Source: Diorhabda sublineata (taxonomy: Eukaryota > Arthropoda > Insecta > Coleoptera > Chrysomelidae). Taken from it: a stretch of 64,000 bases of DNA. Position numbers and translations under genes: made by a program. Shown piece by piece: positions 46,054 through 59,099 of the stretch. The notes under the pieces were generated by a model. It searched no databases. It saw only the letters and a list, made by a program, of their open reading frames with translations, and was not told the origin of the DNA. Where the stretch lies: positions 15,562,001 to 15,626,000 of the forward strand of contig NC_079482.1 of the NCBI RefSeq assembly GCF_026230105.1. The letters are read 5' to 3'. Within the stretch, counting starts at the first letter, position 1. Every line of letters starts with the position of its first letter.

Positions 46054-49000
46054 AAAGTTCCGTGATAAACCGTGAAGGGTTAATTGGAAACTTACTGATA
46101 ATTTGAATATTAAGATACTTCAGAGAGAAATTATCTAAAAATTACCAGTAGATACTTGTAGATATACTACTTAGTAAATTGGCTCACATTTGATATTTTC
46201 TTGTTGATTGATAGTATAAAATGAAATGAAATGAATGCGTTTGCATTCATAGGAATGTAATTATACTATGCAGAAAAGATTCATTTGTTTGGACTTATAT
46301 TTATACCGTCACATTCTCATTAACTATTTAGGTTTCACCATAACCAAAACTCCACATGATATTCAATGTATTTCATTCAGGTTGGGAATAAAATTAAGTT
46401 ATCCTGTATTAAGCTCAAAAGATACATCCATTCAGAAACTCACATTGTTTTCGAAAGAAAAAGTATAAAACAACAATTGAATTTCTTCTAAAATAAATTG
46501 GAAAAGTTGTACGACAGCTAATATAAAGTGACTAAGAATTTGGGGGATATTCAATGAATCCGGAGCGAATCGTTTTGTTATATACTGTGTTCCAATATAT
46601 ATCTCGAAAACTACATAATAAAAAGTTGGCAGTCATGGACGTTGGGTAGTATTTTCATTTTAATTTTTTCATATCAAAAACTAGGAGAGCTGAGAATTTG
46701 TGAACACCTCAACTACATTTGCTGCTCAAAAAGCATTATAGTGAATGTAATAAAGAGGTACAAACCACCATTTATGATAGACAAATTTAAATAGTTTTAG
46801 AAAAAAGTGTCTGAAACTCTATTGAAAACTCTATTTTTCACCTCAAATCAACGCTCTAAACTTACTTCGATTAGTCCATTTTTAAGTTTTAATAATTATA
46901 CGGGGTATGAATTCGACTACTCCATCAACTTCTTTTGTCATAAATTATACACGGAAATGAAGAAGTGAAACAGTTATTATACTTTCACGGGTGTAACTTC
47001 AAACTTATATTTATTTTCGAGAAAAATCCATTAGAATTTTAAAGAAGAAAGGAAGTTCAATGAAACAATATTATGCTCTGTGCTAAATTCATCCAATCAA
47101 AGTTGTTAGAAGAGTAGGCTCAACAGTTTGAATACTTTAATTACAGGAATCCACAATTTTCTACTTGACTGCTTTCTTATCAGTTGTGATATTCCTTGTA
47201 GAATAAAAATAATAATAATAATAAAATTGTAAAAAGCATTCTTCTTCTTTGAAAAGCTCTTGTTTTCTTGCGAAAATTTTCAAATTTAAATAGTATTATT
47301 AATACAATCTCACGGTTCCATGTAAAGATAGAGATTATAATAAAATTAACTAGTATTTGACGGATCGTAGAATTTTTTTACGAAATTGGATCTGTAAAAT
47401 ATAACAAATATATGGTAGTTTCCTTCCTCTACCTATTAACTCCACAAATGCATATTGAACTACTTTGATGGACGTAAGTAACAGTTAACAGAAAGGTATC
47501 GATTTCCTTTGAAGACGGGTAGGTTGTGATAACTCGTGTCATATAAAACATGCTTCGTACTTACTTAAAAACCACCGAATATTCATTGAATTTTTCATTT
47601 TATCAACAACGCGAAGCTAACAATATCAAGTAACATGATTATTAAAAGTATAATTATAAGAATAACGAACAAAAATTACAATTATGTTCGAAGTGTAGAA
47701 TATCAATGTTCTCCTTTATGAAAAGAGGAGGCCCAATATAGAATATTTACACCATAAGTTTGAAGGAGCACGGCTTATGAAACCTCCAAAGTAGTTTTTT
47801 TAGCACAATTTATTGAAATAATGATAATTTGCTTCATACCTCTTCTTTGAATTTTCATAACAGCAGTGACAGACAAGAAATATTCGCTCATTTATCTCAA
47901 TTTTTGATAATTAACAGTCAGATCGACTTTGTAGGTTAAATAACAATGCTTATGATCCTATAGAACCAATATAAGCTGCCCATAATGTGATGGTATAAAA
48001 TTAAATTATTAAAAATACATTCTGCTGAGGAAGAAGTAAAAAAGTCATGTTGCGGTCTTCATTGTAACGTTTTACGCATTTATTTACACTCTTTCTGCTG
48101 GTGAGGTGATTTAATGAACACTCTTTCACGTTCTTAATTTATTCACAAACTATATAATACACTTAACTTCTAATAATTTACTTGAAAAGATCACTCAAAT
48201 AATTTCTGCGTTTATTTTTACTAATTCGTTCTTTTCACTACAACTATTTATTTGAAACTAACTGAAATGCATTTACACAAAATATAGTTTCTTAGAAATT
48301 ACTTAGAACAAATATTGTAAATAAACCGCCCGCTATGATAAAAATTCTAAGAAGAAACATCAAAGACGCTTCCATTATTTATAAAAAATATGAAAGACGC
48401 GGCGTCGCCGAATTTTAAAATTCCATTGTAGCTGAACAGAGCCAGTCTAAGGACCCATTTTGTGAGCTTATCAAACATTATCAAAATATTACCTGATCAA
48501 CCGATCACCTTCAACATGAATATCAATATAACTACAAAAATTCAAATGATAGATTTTACATATTTTTGAGGAATAACGAAAAACAAAAGAAAAAAAACAG
48601 ATGCTTAAAACAGATTTTCATTTTGATATTCATGTTGTAAGTGATTTATCGATCAATATAATTTTGTTTATGTCAAGTAATATTTTCATAGCAAGCACTA
48701 AATAGCATATATTCAGGTTTATTGTAATTTTTTTTTTGATTTTCGATATATTAATATGGGGATCGGAAAAAAACAATGAATGAGAAATATTTTGGGTGGT
48801 TGCTATTCTTGCCAGGTGGTGTGATGAAAAAGTGAAAAAATTCCATAATTATAACAAAACTTACAATTGTTGCAGCAATTTTCATCTAAATTAATAATGA
48901 GTAAGATCAATTTATTCTTTGCGCTAAATGAGGTTAATGAAAGATTGAAAATGAATTAAAATTTTAAGTAATTCACACTAAAAATTCATACTTATGTTAC

Positions 49001-49542
49001 AATAAATTCTCATCCTATTTTTTATAGATAATTAATTTTTCTTCACACTTTTGCAAGCTCAGGACTGACAAAAAAGTAATAGATATTCATTTTTTCCAAA
49101 TTAATTAACACTTGTTAAGTGCTGTTTTGGCACGTTTATGCTATGTGGATTTAAAAAAAAATATAATATATTCAGTTATGTAGGAGTAATATAAACATAT
49201 ATTATAACGTTTGTTCATATATTTCTCCTTTTTACTGAGTTGGGTATTTTTTTAACCCTAGTTAATATTTTTAATATGCTCGATAAAATGATCAAAGTTC
49301 TCGGCTTGCACCTTTTTAATTCAAATCTTCAATTCCTACAAATCACAAAATATATGAATAAATTACAAAGATATTAAAATCCTTTTTTCAATGATTACTT
49401 CTCGTTTGTTTCCAACTGTAAGAGGCGATGGGTTATTGTCACGTTCTTCTTGAAATATTAATATCATCTTGATAGTGAATTGAAGTTTTCAAAGGCTGAT
49501 CTATTCTTTAATCTTCTTTGTTGGTACATTACAATACCGTGC
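46054..49542. other. Intronic stretch with minor features
   Basis: A small hairpin 'atgaatgcgtttgcattcat' lies at about 46232-46251. 46538-46760 resembles transposon noncoding sequence but is unassigned. A short (AAT)n run is at 47206-47223. Otherwise very AT-rich with no gene recognised. Confidence 0.35.
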
Positions 49543-50193
49543 TCAACACTCTAAATCACAAACTTCGTTGTAAGAAACTTCATTGTAACATTTACAGCTT
49601 ACCGAATTCGATTTTATCTCAAAGGCACCCATTTCAGTTATTTCTATGTTATCCTTAATATATTCTGCTTTGTTCTGTATTTCAATAGTAACTTTTCTGT
49701 GGTTATTACTGGTATTTGTTCTTTCGATATAAATAATGTTCTTCCACATCTTTTTATCTATAATTTCACCCAGTAAATCTAGCAACCTCATAAAAACAAA
49801 AAGAATTCAGATATGTTTTTGGTTTTTATTTGTATCATCATCTCGAGAAGAGGTAGGTACTTATATTCCTTTAGTTTGTGTGTCCCAGAGAAAGGACCAA
49901 TTTTAAAAGGATGACCAATTTGCACTTTGGAAATAAAATTATGAGAAACGAAAGTGTGATATATTTTCCACATGCTTCACTTTCAACTGCAAAACATTTT
50001 TTCACTATCTTGTTGAAGTATTTTTACATTTACGGCACTTTCTGAATAACGGTACTTGATATTGACAATTCACATTTTCCCCCTCACTGATAAGCTGGAT
50101 TATTTGTTGCCTCCTCAGGGTTTGCTCGTCCAGATAAAAAAGTATATATTCACTGTTTTCTACTTTACAATCCTGTATATAGACATTCAGCAT
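49543..50193 (-). CDS. Candidate nested antisense multi-exon gene, unidentified
   Basis: Three minus-strand blocks chain through short introns. Block A, 50193-50034: MLNVYIQDCKVENSEYILFY ... ENVNCQYQVPLFRKC. Its donor GTAAAT and acceptor TTTTGCAG bound a 47-nt intron (50033-49987). Block B, 49986-49861: ESEACGKYITLSF in the frame joined to A; after an apparent one-base shift, HNFISKVQIGHPFKIGPFSG and THKLKEYK. A second intron, 49860-49787 (74 nt, GTACCT...ATGAG), joins AA to G in frame. Block C, 49786-49543: LLDLLGEIIDKKMWKNIIYI ... FEIKSNSVSCKCYNEV ... CDLEC, stop. The composition is globular and Cys-containing, unlike neighbouring chance frames. The frame change in B means a pseudogene, a misread splice or a sequencing error. 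I do not recognise the family; no transposon motif is visible. Confidence 0.45.
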
Positions 50194-50289
50194 AAAACTG
50201 TGCTATCATGCATTTACAAATCAACTATAGACATATAGATCAAGCTTAAATGAAGCGTGTAAAAAATAGGTTAAATCTGAGAACTAATT

Positions 50290-50530
50290 GTGGAGACTCA
50301 AAATAGAGTTTCCAGAAAATTTATTGTAGAATCCACTACAATAAGTAGAAAAACAAAAGTTAGTATCAGAGACAAAGAAAATCATAAACCATAAGCTTAT
50401 CCTAATACTATTTACGCAGATATATGCGGATGATTGTGATAGTAAAATAGTGGAATGGTTTTGTGAATTCATATTCCGTCCAGTAATTGTTATCCCCAAG
50501 GTTTTCGTTAAATGTAAATTTCAACAATCC
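50290..50530 (-). CDS. Possible upstream exon(s) of the nested antisense locus
   Basis: Minus strand 50524-50416 reads LLKFTFNENLGDNNYWTEYE and FTKPFHYFTITIIRIYL, then a donor C|GTAAAT. An 80-nt stretch (50415-50336) has all intron marks: GTAAAT start, a perfect TACTAAC branch-point word, a long pyrimidine run and TTGTAG. The phase-1 join gives L-DSTINFLETLF and then a stop. It does not connect cleanly in phase to block A at 50193. Either a decayed upstream exon or a separate short transcript. Confidence 0.3.
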
Positions 50531-51429
50531 ATGTTACTGTTTTTCTAATAAGAACAATATAAGATGAAATTATAAGTTTTGTATTGACAAACCCGTATAT
50601 ATTCAATAATTAACTTGATATATTCGAAGATACTATTGCCACATTTAAAACTCACGGACTAAAAACTAAGTTGGAAATGATATACCTCTAACTAGATAGT
50701 CACCACATCATTTTTTTCTCAACCGTAGTTAAATAAGAGAATATCAGAAGGGGACAATAGAATAGCCTATAAGAAACATTGTAAATATACTGTTCACTAA
50801 TCACTAAATTTTCAGTATTCTCTGAAATAGATACTTTATGGCTATTATATGGAATATGGGAATATTAATCCCGTAATTAAAATCCATTCTCCCAAATTGA
50901 AAAGTTAATATAATAGCCAAAAACTATAAAGCAACATTAGAATTATATATTTTTTACTTTTATTTTTAGCCGTTTTATTTCAAAGAAGAATCAAACCAAT
51001 AATTTATGATATTTTATATAACACTAACGGCTTTCTGCTGAATTCCAACATTGTTCACTAGGGTGAAACTAAGAAACAAAGTCTAACCTAACCGCCTAAC
51101 CTATTTATTTGAAATAAATAATCACAATTTATGATAATTTTCTTCAGAGTGTCTTTTTAAGGCGAACTTTTTCCTTGACATGTACAACGAACTAGAGATC
51201 TACATATCTTCTAAACCATAAATTTTATTCAGTGGAACAAAAAGTACCTTTTGGTTACAAAATCGATCCAAAAATTCGTTAAGCTATCTTTAGATTATCT
51301 CTGTAAAAGTTACGGTTTGTTAACCATTAAGAATGAGCCGCCTTTGGCCTTTAGACATAAGTACTCATCCATTCCAAATTTATAATGTTCGAATGTATAA
51401 TTTAGAAAATATACTTGAACATAAGTTCT
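50531..51429. other. Intronic stretch without recognised features
   Basis: Nothing firm. A short 'aacctaaccgcctaacc' run near 51085-51101 is probably chance. Confidence 0.3.
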
Positions 51430-51780
51430 GATTTCGTAACTTCGAACGCCTATAACTCAGAAACGAGGGTCCTATGGGAAAGTTTTTCCTATGTCACATC
51501 ATCTACCCCAAAGTGCATTAAGTTCTGGAACACCCTATATAGATTTAACGATTTGGAATTATTTCAAATGCACTGAAGCTCCAATTTTCTCAAGATTACA
51601 CGATGAGGAAATTAAGAAGATGGTTCAGACAGGAGAAGCATTAGATTTACCACGATGTGTCATCGAAGCCATATTAGCTATACAGGATATGAAGCTGGAG
51701 ATAGTTTTTTGGGAGAGTGGGAAAAAATGTGGAAGTCGATTCGCATCTACATCCTATAGATGCAGAGTTTTTTGAGTTTC
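51430..51780 (+). repeat. Interspersed repeat-like block with an 94-codon frame
   Basis: The segment 51440-51545 ('cgcctataactcagaaacga', 'ggtcctatgggaaag', 'ctggaacaccctatatag') has the look of insect transposon untranslated sequence; 'gaacaccctgtata'-like words are common at such ends. The frame 51491-51775 begins inside it and contains DEEIKKMVQTGEALDLPRCV, which is protein-like but not recognised. A genuine small gene is not excluded. Confidence 0.3.
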
Positions 51781-54681
51781 GCTATTTTTTTGCTACCTTT
51801 CAAATATTGACACCCTTATAACACTGGAAAACGAGCTGCTCAGCAATATATGTTTCACCCTAGTGGTGACATACACAAACTTGTAGTAGACACACCAACA
51901 TTTTCTAGAGATGAAGTCTCTAGCATTCAAATTTCAATTCAATAATATATTAAAAGTTTAATCAGTATACCTATATGATGCTTCCCAATAATTTTTTTAG
52001 TGTTTAGTTCAACTATCACGGATATCTTTCTACTCTATGAATTTGAATGAACATAAAGTGAATTTAAATCATATTTTGTAGGAAACGTCGTTCTGTCTCA
52101 TTTCTAGAAATTTACGATGTTTTTCATGGATCACGAAACCGAACGAGCTTTATTTGCCTCTACTAGTCATAAATATGACAGGGGCATTACGACAAAATAC
52201 GAAAATTAGGATTCTTGTTGGTACATCGACGTTGATCAGGATTTGAATAAAGCTAATAGATGACTAGAGAACCGAAATCACATAACCTCAATATGAAACC
52301 ATCGACCCTATTTAGCTGGTGACAGAGAATTTCTCGGAAATATAGAACATAATTTAAAGCCATGAGAAATTCGAATCCATATAATAATGCCAAAGTTTCC
52401 GCTTGAATTCAATACATTACAGTTTTTAAATATGTACAAGGTGTGATGAAATATTTGATCAAAATCGACGTGGACAAGTATCTGAATATTTCATTTAATG
52501 GTCTTTTCTCTGGTATTTCTCTTCACTAATACTGTACTTTTTCCATAGTTTCCAGAACTATAATCATTTTTGAAAAGGTTTTGTTCGAAAAGCTTCGATT
52601 TGCTTTGTAGGAGCCATATCTACGTCGAGAATAATGTAAAATCCTTTCCCTTTTGGTATATTTTTCAGTTTTGAGAAGATTCCAGCGACACATAGTGCTG
52701 ATTTCAATTAGTAAGATGGATGCGAATAGGCAGGAAATCATATATCGGCCAATGTTTTGCGACTTAATTGATGTTTATGAAGTAGAAAGCTGTCTTTTTC
52801 TTTACACAACTTTCTAGTACCTCCTCATAATAATTCAGTGCTGTCCTCTCAAAATTCATATTTGCCAGAAGACGAACTAATATCTTCTTGCAAATTTAAA
52901 TATGATCTTCTTTTTGTTCCTCGGCCGAAAATGGGATTAATTTTGGTACGTACTTGTCTCATCTGTAACAGATTTCAAGTACTGCATTGAGCTCTCCAAG
53001 GATATGTGATCGGTACTTTGATGCCATTGTTTTTTATCTCAGGTAGCTCTAACTCTCCGCTTGGCTTTGACAGCGATAGTTGTGAGCTACTCTATACAGG
53101 AACAGTGTTCTTTTCACATGTATATTCCTATTGTATGGAGTACTAAATATAGTCCATATATATATACATACAAAGAAATCTATTTTGTGTTCTACACTAC
53201 GATTCTACGTCAAAAATCTTATATACACATCCCTGTAGTCAGCCATTACGAACTAAAGCGAGTACAAAATATTCATCTTGTAGAAAACCTCATATCCGTA
53301 CTTACTGCTAATGCCATGTAATCATGTATATATACCGCCTTCGCCTCGAACTGGGAATCCAGTATTTTGTCGAGAAAAATCGCAGATAAGTTCAAACAAA
53401 ATGACCACACGTTTATTCACCACGTAATCCTCTTTTTATATGCAAGTGCTATCCTCTATTGGGATATCTCATTTCAGATGGAAGTACGGTTATGAAAAAG
53501 TAATCCAGACATATATGATCCAAATTTTTGTTCTTATTGTCATAAAGTTTTACTCGAACCAATGCTGATTTTTATGGAAACTTTATACATATTTTATGAA
53601 AGGGTTGAAGTAAGAAAGACATTTTGATTGATTGGAATCTGTATTTGCTCAACGGATTAATTTTTAAATCGCAGTGGATCTTTATACAACATGTTTTATA
53701 ATATTTGATTAAAATGGTTAAAAAATCGTGGTTTTCAATATATACAGCGCTTTTATTGTTTTTTATATTGTTCGTATGCCGATATTGCGAAAAGATATCG
53801 AGACACAGCACGACCTCATAGCCACCAGAAAGTTGAATCGGAACTTCATTAGAAATGTGTAGAACAAAAAAAGAGATTCGAGGAAGGGTATACTTTATAA
53901 GATACTCTCATAGTATGGAGCTATGAATCTTTCTTTGATGACATTGATGGGATGTGGGATTGCTTTTATCAATTTCACGGATATTGTATGGATTTTGTCG
54001 TTTTTTTTTTCATTGGCTTTATCAACTTCCTTGATGAAACGATTTTTGAAACTCTACTATACTTTTCTGTAAATTCCTTTATGCGAAATCCGCAACTGTT
54101 CAATGTTCACAAATGTTATGAGTATCTTCAGCAGCTTTAATACTCCCAGTAACTTAATCAGGTTGAGAGATTGCTATTTGGAGTGTGGTATGTTTTATAC
54201 AGAGCATTCCTTACGATTTTACGATCTTTTCCTCATAAATATTGCTTACGTTCTTTTTTATTCGAAAATTCTCCAATACATTCATCGTTAACATTGTCTA
54301 TTTCCGATATAAACTGTTTTTCAATGAATAGCATGAAAAGAGCTCTTAAACGATCTTCGCTAATTGAATTTTTGAGATACATTTTTTTCGATTTAGCCCC
54401 GAAGAATATCGTTCAGTCTCTAATGTTGTCGTGGTAGGTAGATTCTAGTAATTTTTTGGTTTTTCCAGTGTATCTGATGATTTTTATCAAAAACTTCGGA
54501 AAAAGTAGTACGCCATTCAATGTTTCATAACAATTTATTAGAGAAATAACATACTGCTCAGTTTGTCATCGTTCTATATGAAATTTGGGATAATAGAACC
54601 GAATTAACGGCAATTTAATGCACGACATTTTATCGCGCGCTAAGTCGTCGCTGACAATTCGTTGCAGCGTCAATTCATCGC
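51781..54681. other. Intronic stretch without recognised features
   Basis: No readable domain on either strand. Frames at 52526-52741 (-), 53061-53321 (+), 53572-53811 (-) and 53952-54437 (+) show no motifs. Confidence 0.3.
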
Positions 54682-55135
54682 ATGCAAACCCAACCCATCT
54701 TAATCATTTTAAGGAACATAAGCCAATACTACGAGAAGTCTCAAGTTACAACAGTCCGAAACATTCATGAAATCCACCAAACTCTTGTTGCTCTTCCTCA
54801 CGGCTTTTTGATATCGTCGGAAAGTCAACCTGCTTGCCAAAGTTGTAACGTGTGTCTTTCAAGCACAACCTCACTGACTGCTGACAATACTTCACCATAT
54901 ACTATTAGTTTGATCCAACTAATCTCAAGGGACACTTAGTTGGCCGACAGGAATTAAGAAAGTTCTGGACTTCATTGAAGTTACCAGTTTTATAAAATCT
55001 AATTAATATAATTTTGGTACTGTAATAGATTTTGTAACAGTCCTCCATTCAACTTATGTATATTTTGATTGTTTTTGTGTGGCCATGACCAGCGCTTTTA
55101 AGGTATCTTAAACTAAAATAAACCAAAAAAAAACG
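54682..55135 (+). pseudogene. LINE 3' end with zinc-knuckle-like C-terminus, probable
   Basis: The frame 54682-54939 holds HGFLISSESQPACQSCNVCL and SSTTSL, fitting the C-terminus of RNase H-bearing or jockey/I-type LINEs (H..L......P.C..C...LT..H.L..C). After a stop, SYQFYKI fits the 'L...N(L/I)Y.KI' end. About 180 bp of noncoding sequence follows ('ggccatgaccagcgctttta'), then 'aaaataaaccaaaaaaaaa' at 55113-55131, a poly(A)-like 3' terminus. The rest of the element is missing. The second Cys/His pair is eroded. Confidence 0.5.
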
Positions 55136-57719
55136 ACGATCGCCAAAAAAAGGCAATTATCAATTTCGTTAATGTTCATGGCAGATTTCATGCAAAAGTT
55201 GTGATAGCCCGCTCTGGAATTATTTTAGGATTTCTTTGAACATAGATGAATTTTTTGCTCACTAAATATTGCTCATCACCTTCATCCTGTCTGCCGAATG
55301 CCAAACCCAATGCCTCACAACATTTGATACAATTTATATTCAATTTTTGATACATTCACATTATACATCCGTTTATTGATAATTATGATATGATTCAGCC
55401 ATGATACCTATATGTTGATTTTAATAACGCATATTACATGCAATTATGAGGACAGATTCCGTAATTGCACTTGATTTGAATGCTCTTGATACCCTTTGTC
55501 ATTCAAGCTTCATTATCATCACAAATCCAATCATCTTTGGCTGAACATCATGAGAAAATTTTTTCTTTCTCCTACTCATTACACCCACTCCCTAGTAATC
55601 AGTAATATTTACATTTTCAATTTTGTCTTTTCTTTGTATGAATATTTCCAACATCCCTTAGTATTATATAATCATTTAAAAACAACTTCCATACTGCAGA
55701 AAATCACACAAATTATAGTATTTTGTAATTAAGTACAAATCATTCTAATGAACTAGGCGGTTCGTGAAGTCGCAAAAAGCTATCACGTATCACGCGTTGG
55801 CTTATCTGTATGCAGCGAATTTTCCCAATTAAGTTACGATTAAGATTGCTGAGACTATAACGCGTGTCGTAAAAAAAAGCGCGCAGAGCATGTTGGCTTG
55901 TCATAGATGAGTAATACAGCAACAGTGTAGAATGGAAGGGTTATACAACTAGTGGACTTCATTGAACGCTCTTGTAACAGAAAATTTGGGATTAGTTTAG
56001 GCTTAGATTATTTCAATTATGTAATTATCATTTTTGTAAGTCCTCATCGCTTTCAGACTAGCCGGTTCCGAGTCTTTGCACATTGTCTGTGAGTCCCTAT
56101 CTCTTTTGCGGTATGTATAAGTGTCTCAATACATAGAATCTCAGGTCTGGTTAAATACATACAATTAACCGTTACAGTCCTCTTTAAATAAAACTTGATG
56201 ATTGTTGCAAATATTTGGTAAATAATTATTTTTAATAATTTATCCTGAATGAAATTTTTGTTGAGTATCAATCAAACACGAGCCATCATGATAGTAATAT
56301 TCTGATGATTGATACCACTCACTCATAAACCACTTAATTACGGTGTGGAAATTACTGACTGAAATAATCACCAATTGAAGAATAAGATAAGCTCAATTTC
56401 AGCTTTGTGGTTATTGGAATGGTTTTGTTATCTTTTCATGAGCATTTCAAGTGAATAATCACAAACCGATTTTTTATTATATAATCGATTTATGAAGCCT
56501 TTTTCATACCTCAAACCAAAGTAGCGACTTCTGCACTTCCTTAATTCACTCCTAATTTGTTCATTCTACAAGACAAATACTTGATCAGCCCCAATGACGA
56601 ATTCGATAATGGAACTCACACAGTACGTAGTCTACAGTCTATAATTTTATGGGGTCGATATTCTGTGATAACCCGTCCACGAGCCATTCCATCAACAACG
56701 TATTGAATGTAATTCGCCTTGATGTAATTCGATGAGTGCCATTAAATCTGGTTTAAATACAAGTTAAAGTTGATGAAACAGCTTTCTGACTACTTGTAAT
56801 GATTATGTCAACCTATATAAACACGCGGTATAAAAACTTGCAACGAAAGGTGTTTAGGAACAATAGTGAATCATACTAAATGGACAATCGAATACCAAAT
56901 TATTCACGACTTTCTATTGAGAAATGCGTTAACCACCTCGTCTACGACTTTAGAACAAAATATTGTTTATTAATATAATGTTTATTCCAATTCTTATAAA
57001 TTTTCACCACTTTGTTCCTATTTCATTAGTATTTTCAGTTCAACGAAATATTTAAATTTACTTTTGTATGTGATGTTTGTACCGAATGATTTCGGAACAT
57101 ATTCATATAATTTGATAAACTCGTACATAAAAATAAAAAAGTTTTTTTATTTAACTTTTTTTTAAAGCTTTAATCGGGTGTTTTCGTACCTAAATATAAG
57201 AACAAATTCATACAAAAAAGAAGAAAACGCATTTCAATTAAAAATTATCGGTGATTTTGATGCCTTTGAATAATTATCCTCAAAAATTTAACAATTCAAC
57301 AGTCAAAACGTTTTCCAATCTTATAGTAATATATAAATTTCAAAGTAGTCGTTTGTCATTTTCATTGTATTCCTAAAATTTATTGCCGGCCTTTAAATCT
57401 TCCACCATATATATTATAAAGTAATCTTAGATTGCTAACGGGCTTGGAATAAAGACTTTTTGCTATAATTACTTTCAGGCGTTGGCTTTCCTCATAATTA
57501 CTACTTTGTAATTCTTGATAACGCACTGCAAATTCCCAGTTCTTTCCTATTTCCAAGATTTTTTAGTAACGGCAATTTTTTTTCCACCTTTCCTTTTCTC
57601 TTCGCAGAACAAGAATATAATATTTATTGCCATAAGTTTCAAATATTTGATTTAACTCTCTGGTTTTAATGATATTTGGATCTTTATGGAGCTAAAGAAG
57701 GCAAATGTGTTTTTAACAA
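55136..57719. other. Intronic stretch without firm features
   Basis: 55745-55925 is a locally GC-richer patch with a minus frame (55740-55922) that I cannot assign. The rest is AT-rich and featureless. Confidence 0.3.
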
Positions 57720-57960
57720 AATATTTTGATGAAGAATGAAGCAGGTCGAAACGTTAAACTTTTACCTTCCTTTAAGAAAACTAATTCTCAAAAGAGACCT
57801 AAAATTTTGACGATTTGAAAACAAGAACATATCTAGAATTCTAGCAAATAAGAGATTGAAGTTTACCAGAAGTCTCTGAAGACGATAACTTCGTTATCGA
57901 AACACGCGTCCAGTGTAATTGTGAGTGTTAATGTATTGATGGTGGAAATATTGAATTCGG
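57720..57960 (+). repeat. PLE-associated noncoding repeat, longest copy
   Basis: Contains 'agcaggtcgaaacgtt' at about 57740 and 'gacgataacttcgttatcga' / 'aacacgcgtccagtgtaatt' / 'gtgagtgttaatgtattgat' at 57883-57942. This is the fullest version of the word series whose pieces recur at 2.0 (minus), 6.0 (minus), 30.1 (minus) and 36.0 kb (plus). Assignment to PLE ends is from general knowledge of insect genomes. Confidence 0.45.
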
Positions 57961-59099
57961 TATGAATATCACCAACGGTTCCAGAAATTCCAGCTTAGTA
58001 AATGACAATGGAGAATGAGTGATAACTTTTCAAAACTAGTAAATACTTAATCTTCATTTTCAGTATTTTTGAATAAATTAAATGAATAGGTGAGGATATT
58101 CGATGAATGAAGTGATTTGGTATAAAATTGATAGAAAGTTACTTATTCTATTGAATATTCGAAATATCCTCCATTATTTTATGAACTGTGGTCAAATAAG
58201 TTGTCAAACTTTTTTCTAATATTTCAAAAAACTCTCACCCGAAACTTTCTATACGTAGCTATTAACATTCTGTCCGAAAATATCAAATGTCGGAATTGAA
58301 TTTTGAAAAAATCGATTTTAGATGCCCTTTTAAGAAGAAATTTGGAGACGATGAGTTGGGTGATCATAGTGCCAATTATATAGTGAACCATTGATGTAGA
58401 CATGCAACAACTCGCCACTGAATAAACAGTGTTATTGATAAGGGGATTATGATTTCTCGATAAAATTTGCTTTTTATTCTAGTCAATAAGAAACGTATAC
58501 TGGTCAATAAACCAAATTTCCGAAATATTTTCGTTTCCAATTATCAAAAATATCATTGTTGCATAAAATTCAATCATTTCATTGTATTTGACGTGCTGCA
58601 CTGCGAAGTTAAGTGTTGGGAACTCTGCAGTAAAATTTTTATTCGTGCTGCTTCATTGTGTTTTGATACGGTTCTCCTTCTTGATTCTCCACGTTCTCCT
58701 CAAGTTCCTAACAACATATCCAATTTTCTGTTGTAAAGACAAATTAAAAAACATACAACCTTCTGATAAACCGAAAATTTTATGATTAAGTAATTTTGGC
58801 TCTTTATTTCCATATCGTACTCTGTAAAACTACTCAATTAAAATTTGGTCAAAATACCATAAACTGATTCTCATCCCTATAACTTCACAGTTCTCAGCAA
58901 ATTTAGAGCAAATTGATTTGAAAAAGTCAAGTAGTAGGTATATCGGAAAAACTATTAGAACGATATGTGTTTGGAGGTTTTACTCGATTCTGATAAAGTA
59001 TTGGAAAGCAATTACAATCAATATTTCTTAAAAATTAGTGTGACGTTGTGCTGCATATTCTTGATATTTTTAGAGGATTCAAAATAAAGCCAGTAATAC
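57961..59099. other. Intronic stretch without recognised features
   Basis: The + frames at 58467-58736 and 58582-58785 and the minus frame at 58224-58418 are unsupported. 'gaggattcaaaataaag' near 59075 echoes the arm word of the foldback repeats. Confidence 0.3.

Noticed and set aside
49543..50193. HAP2/GCS1-like or other named ectodomain for the nested antisense locus
   Set aside because: Considered because of the Cys pattern, but no diagnostic motif of that family could be seen; left as unidentified.
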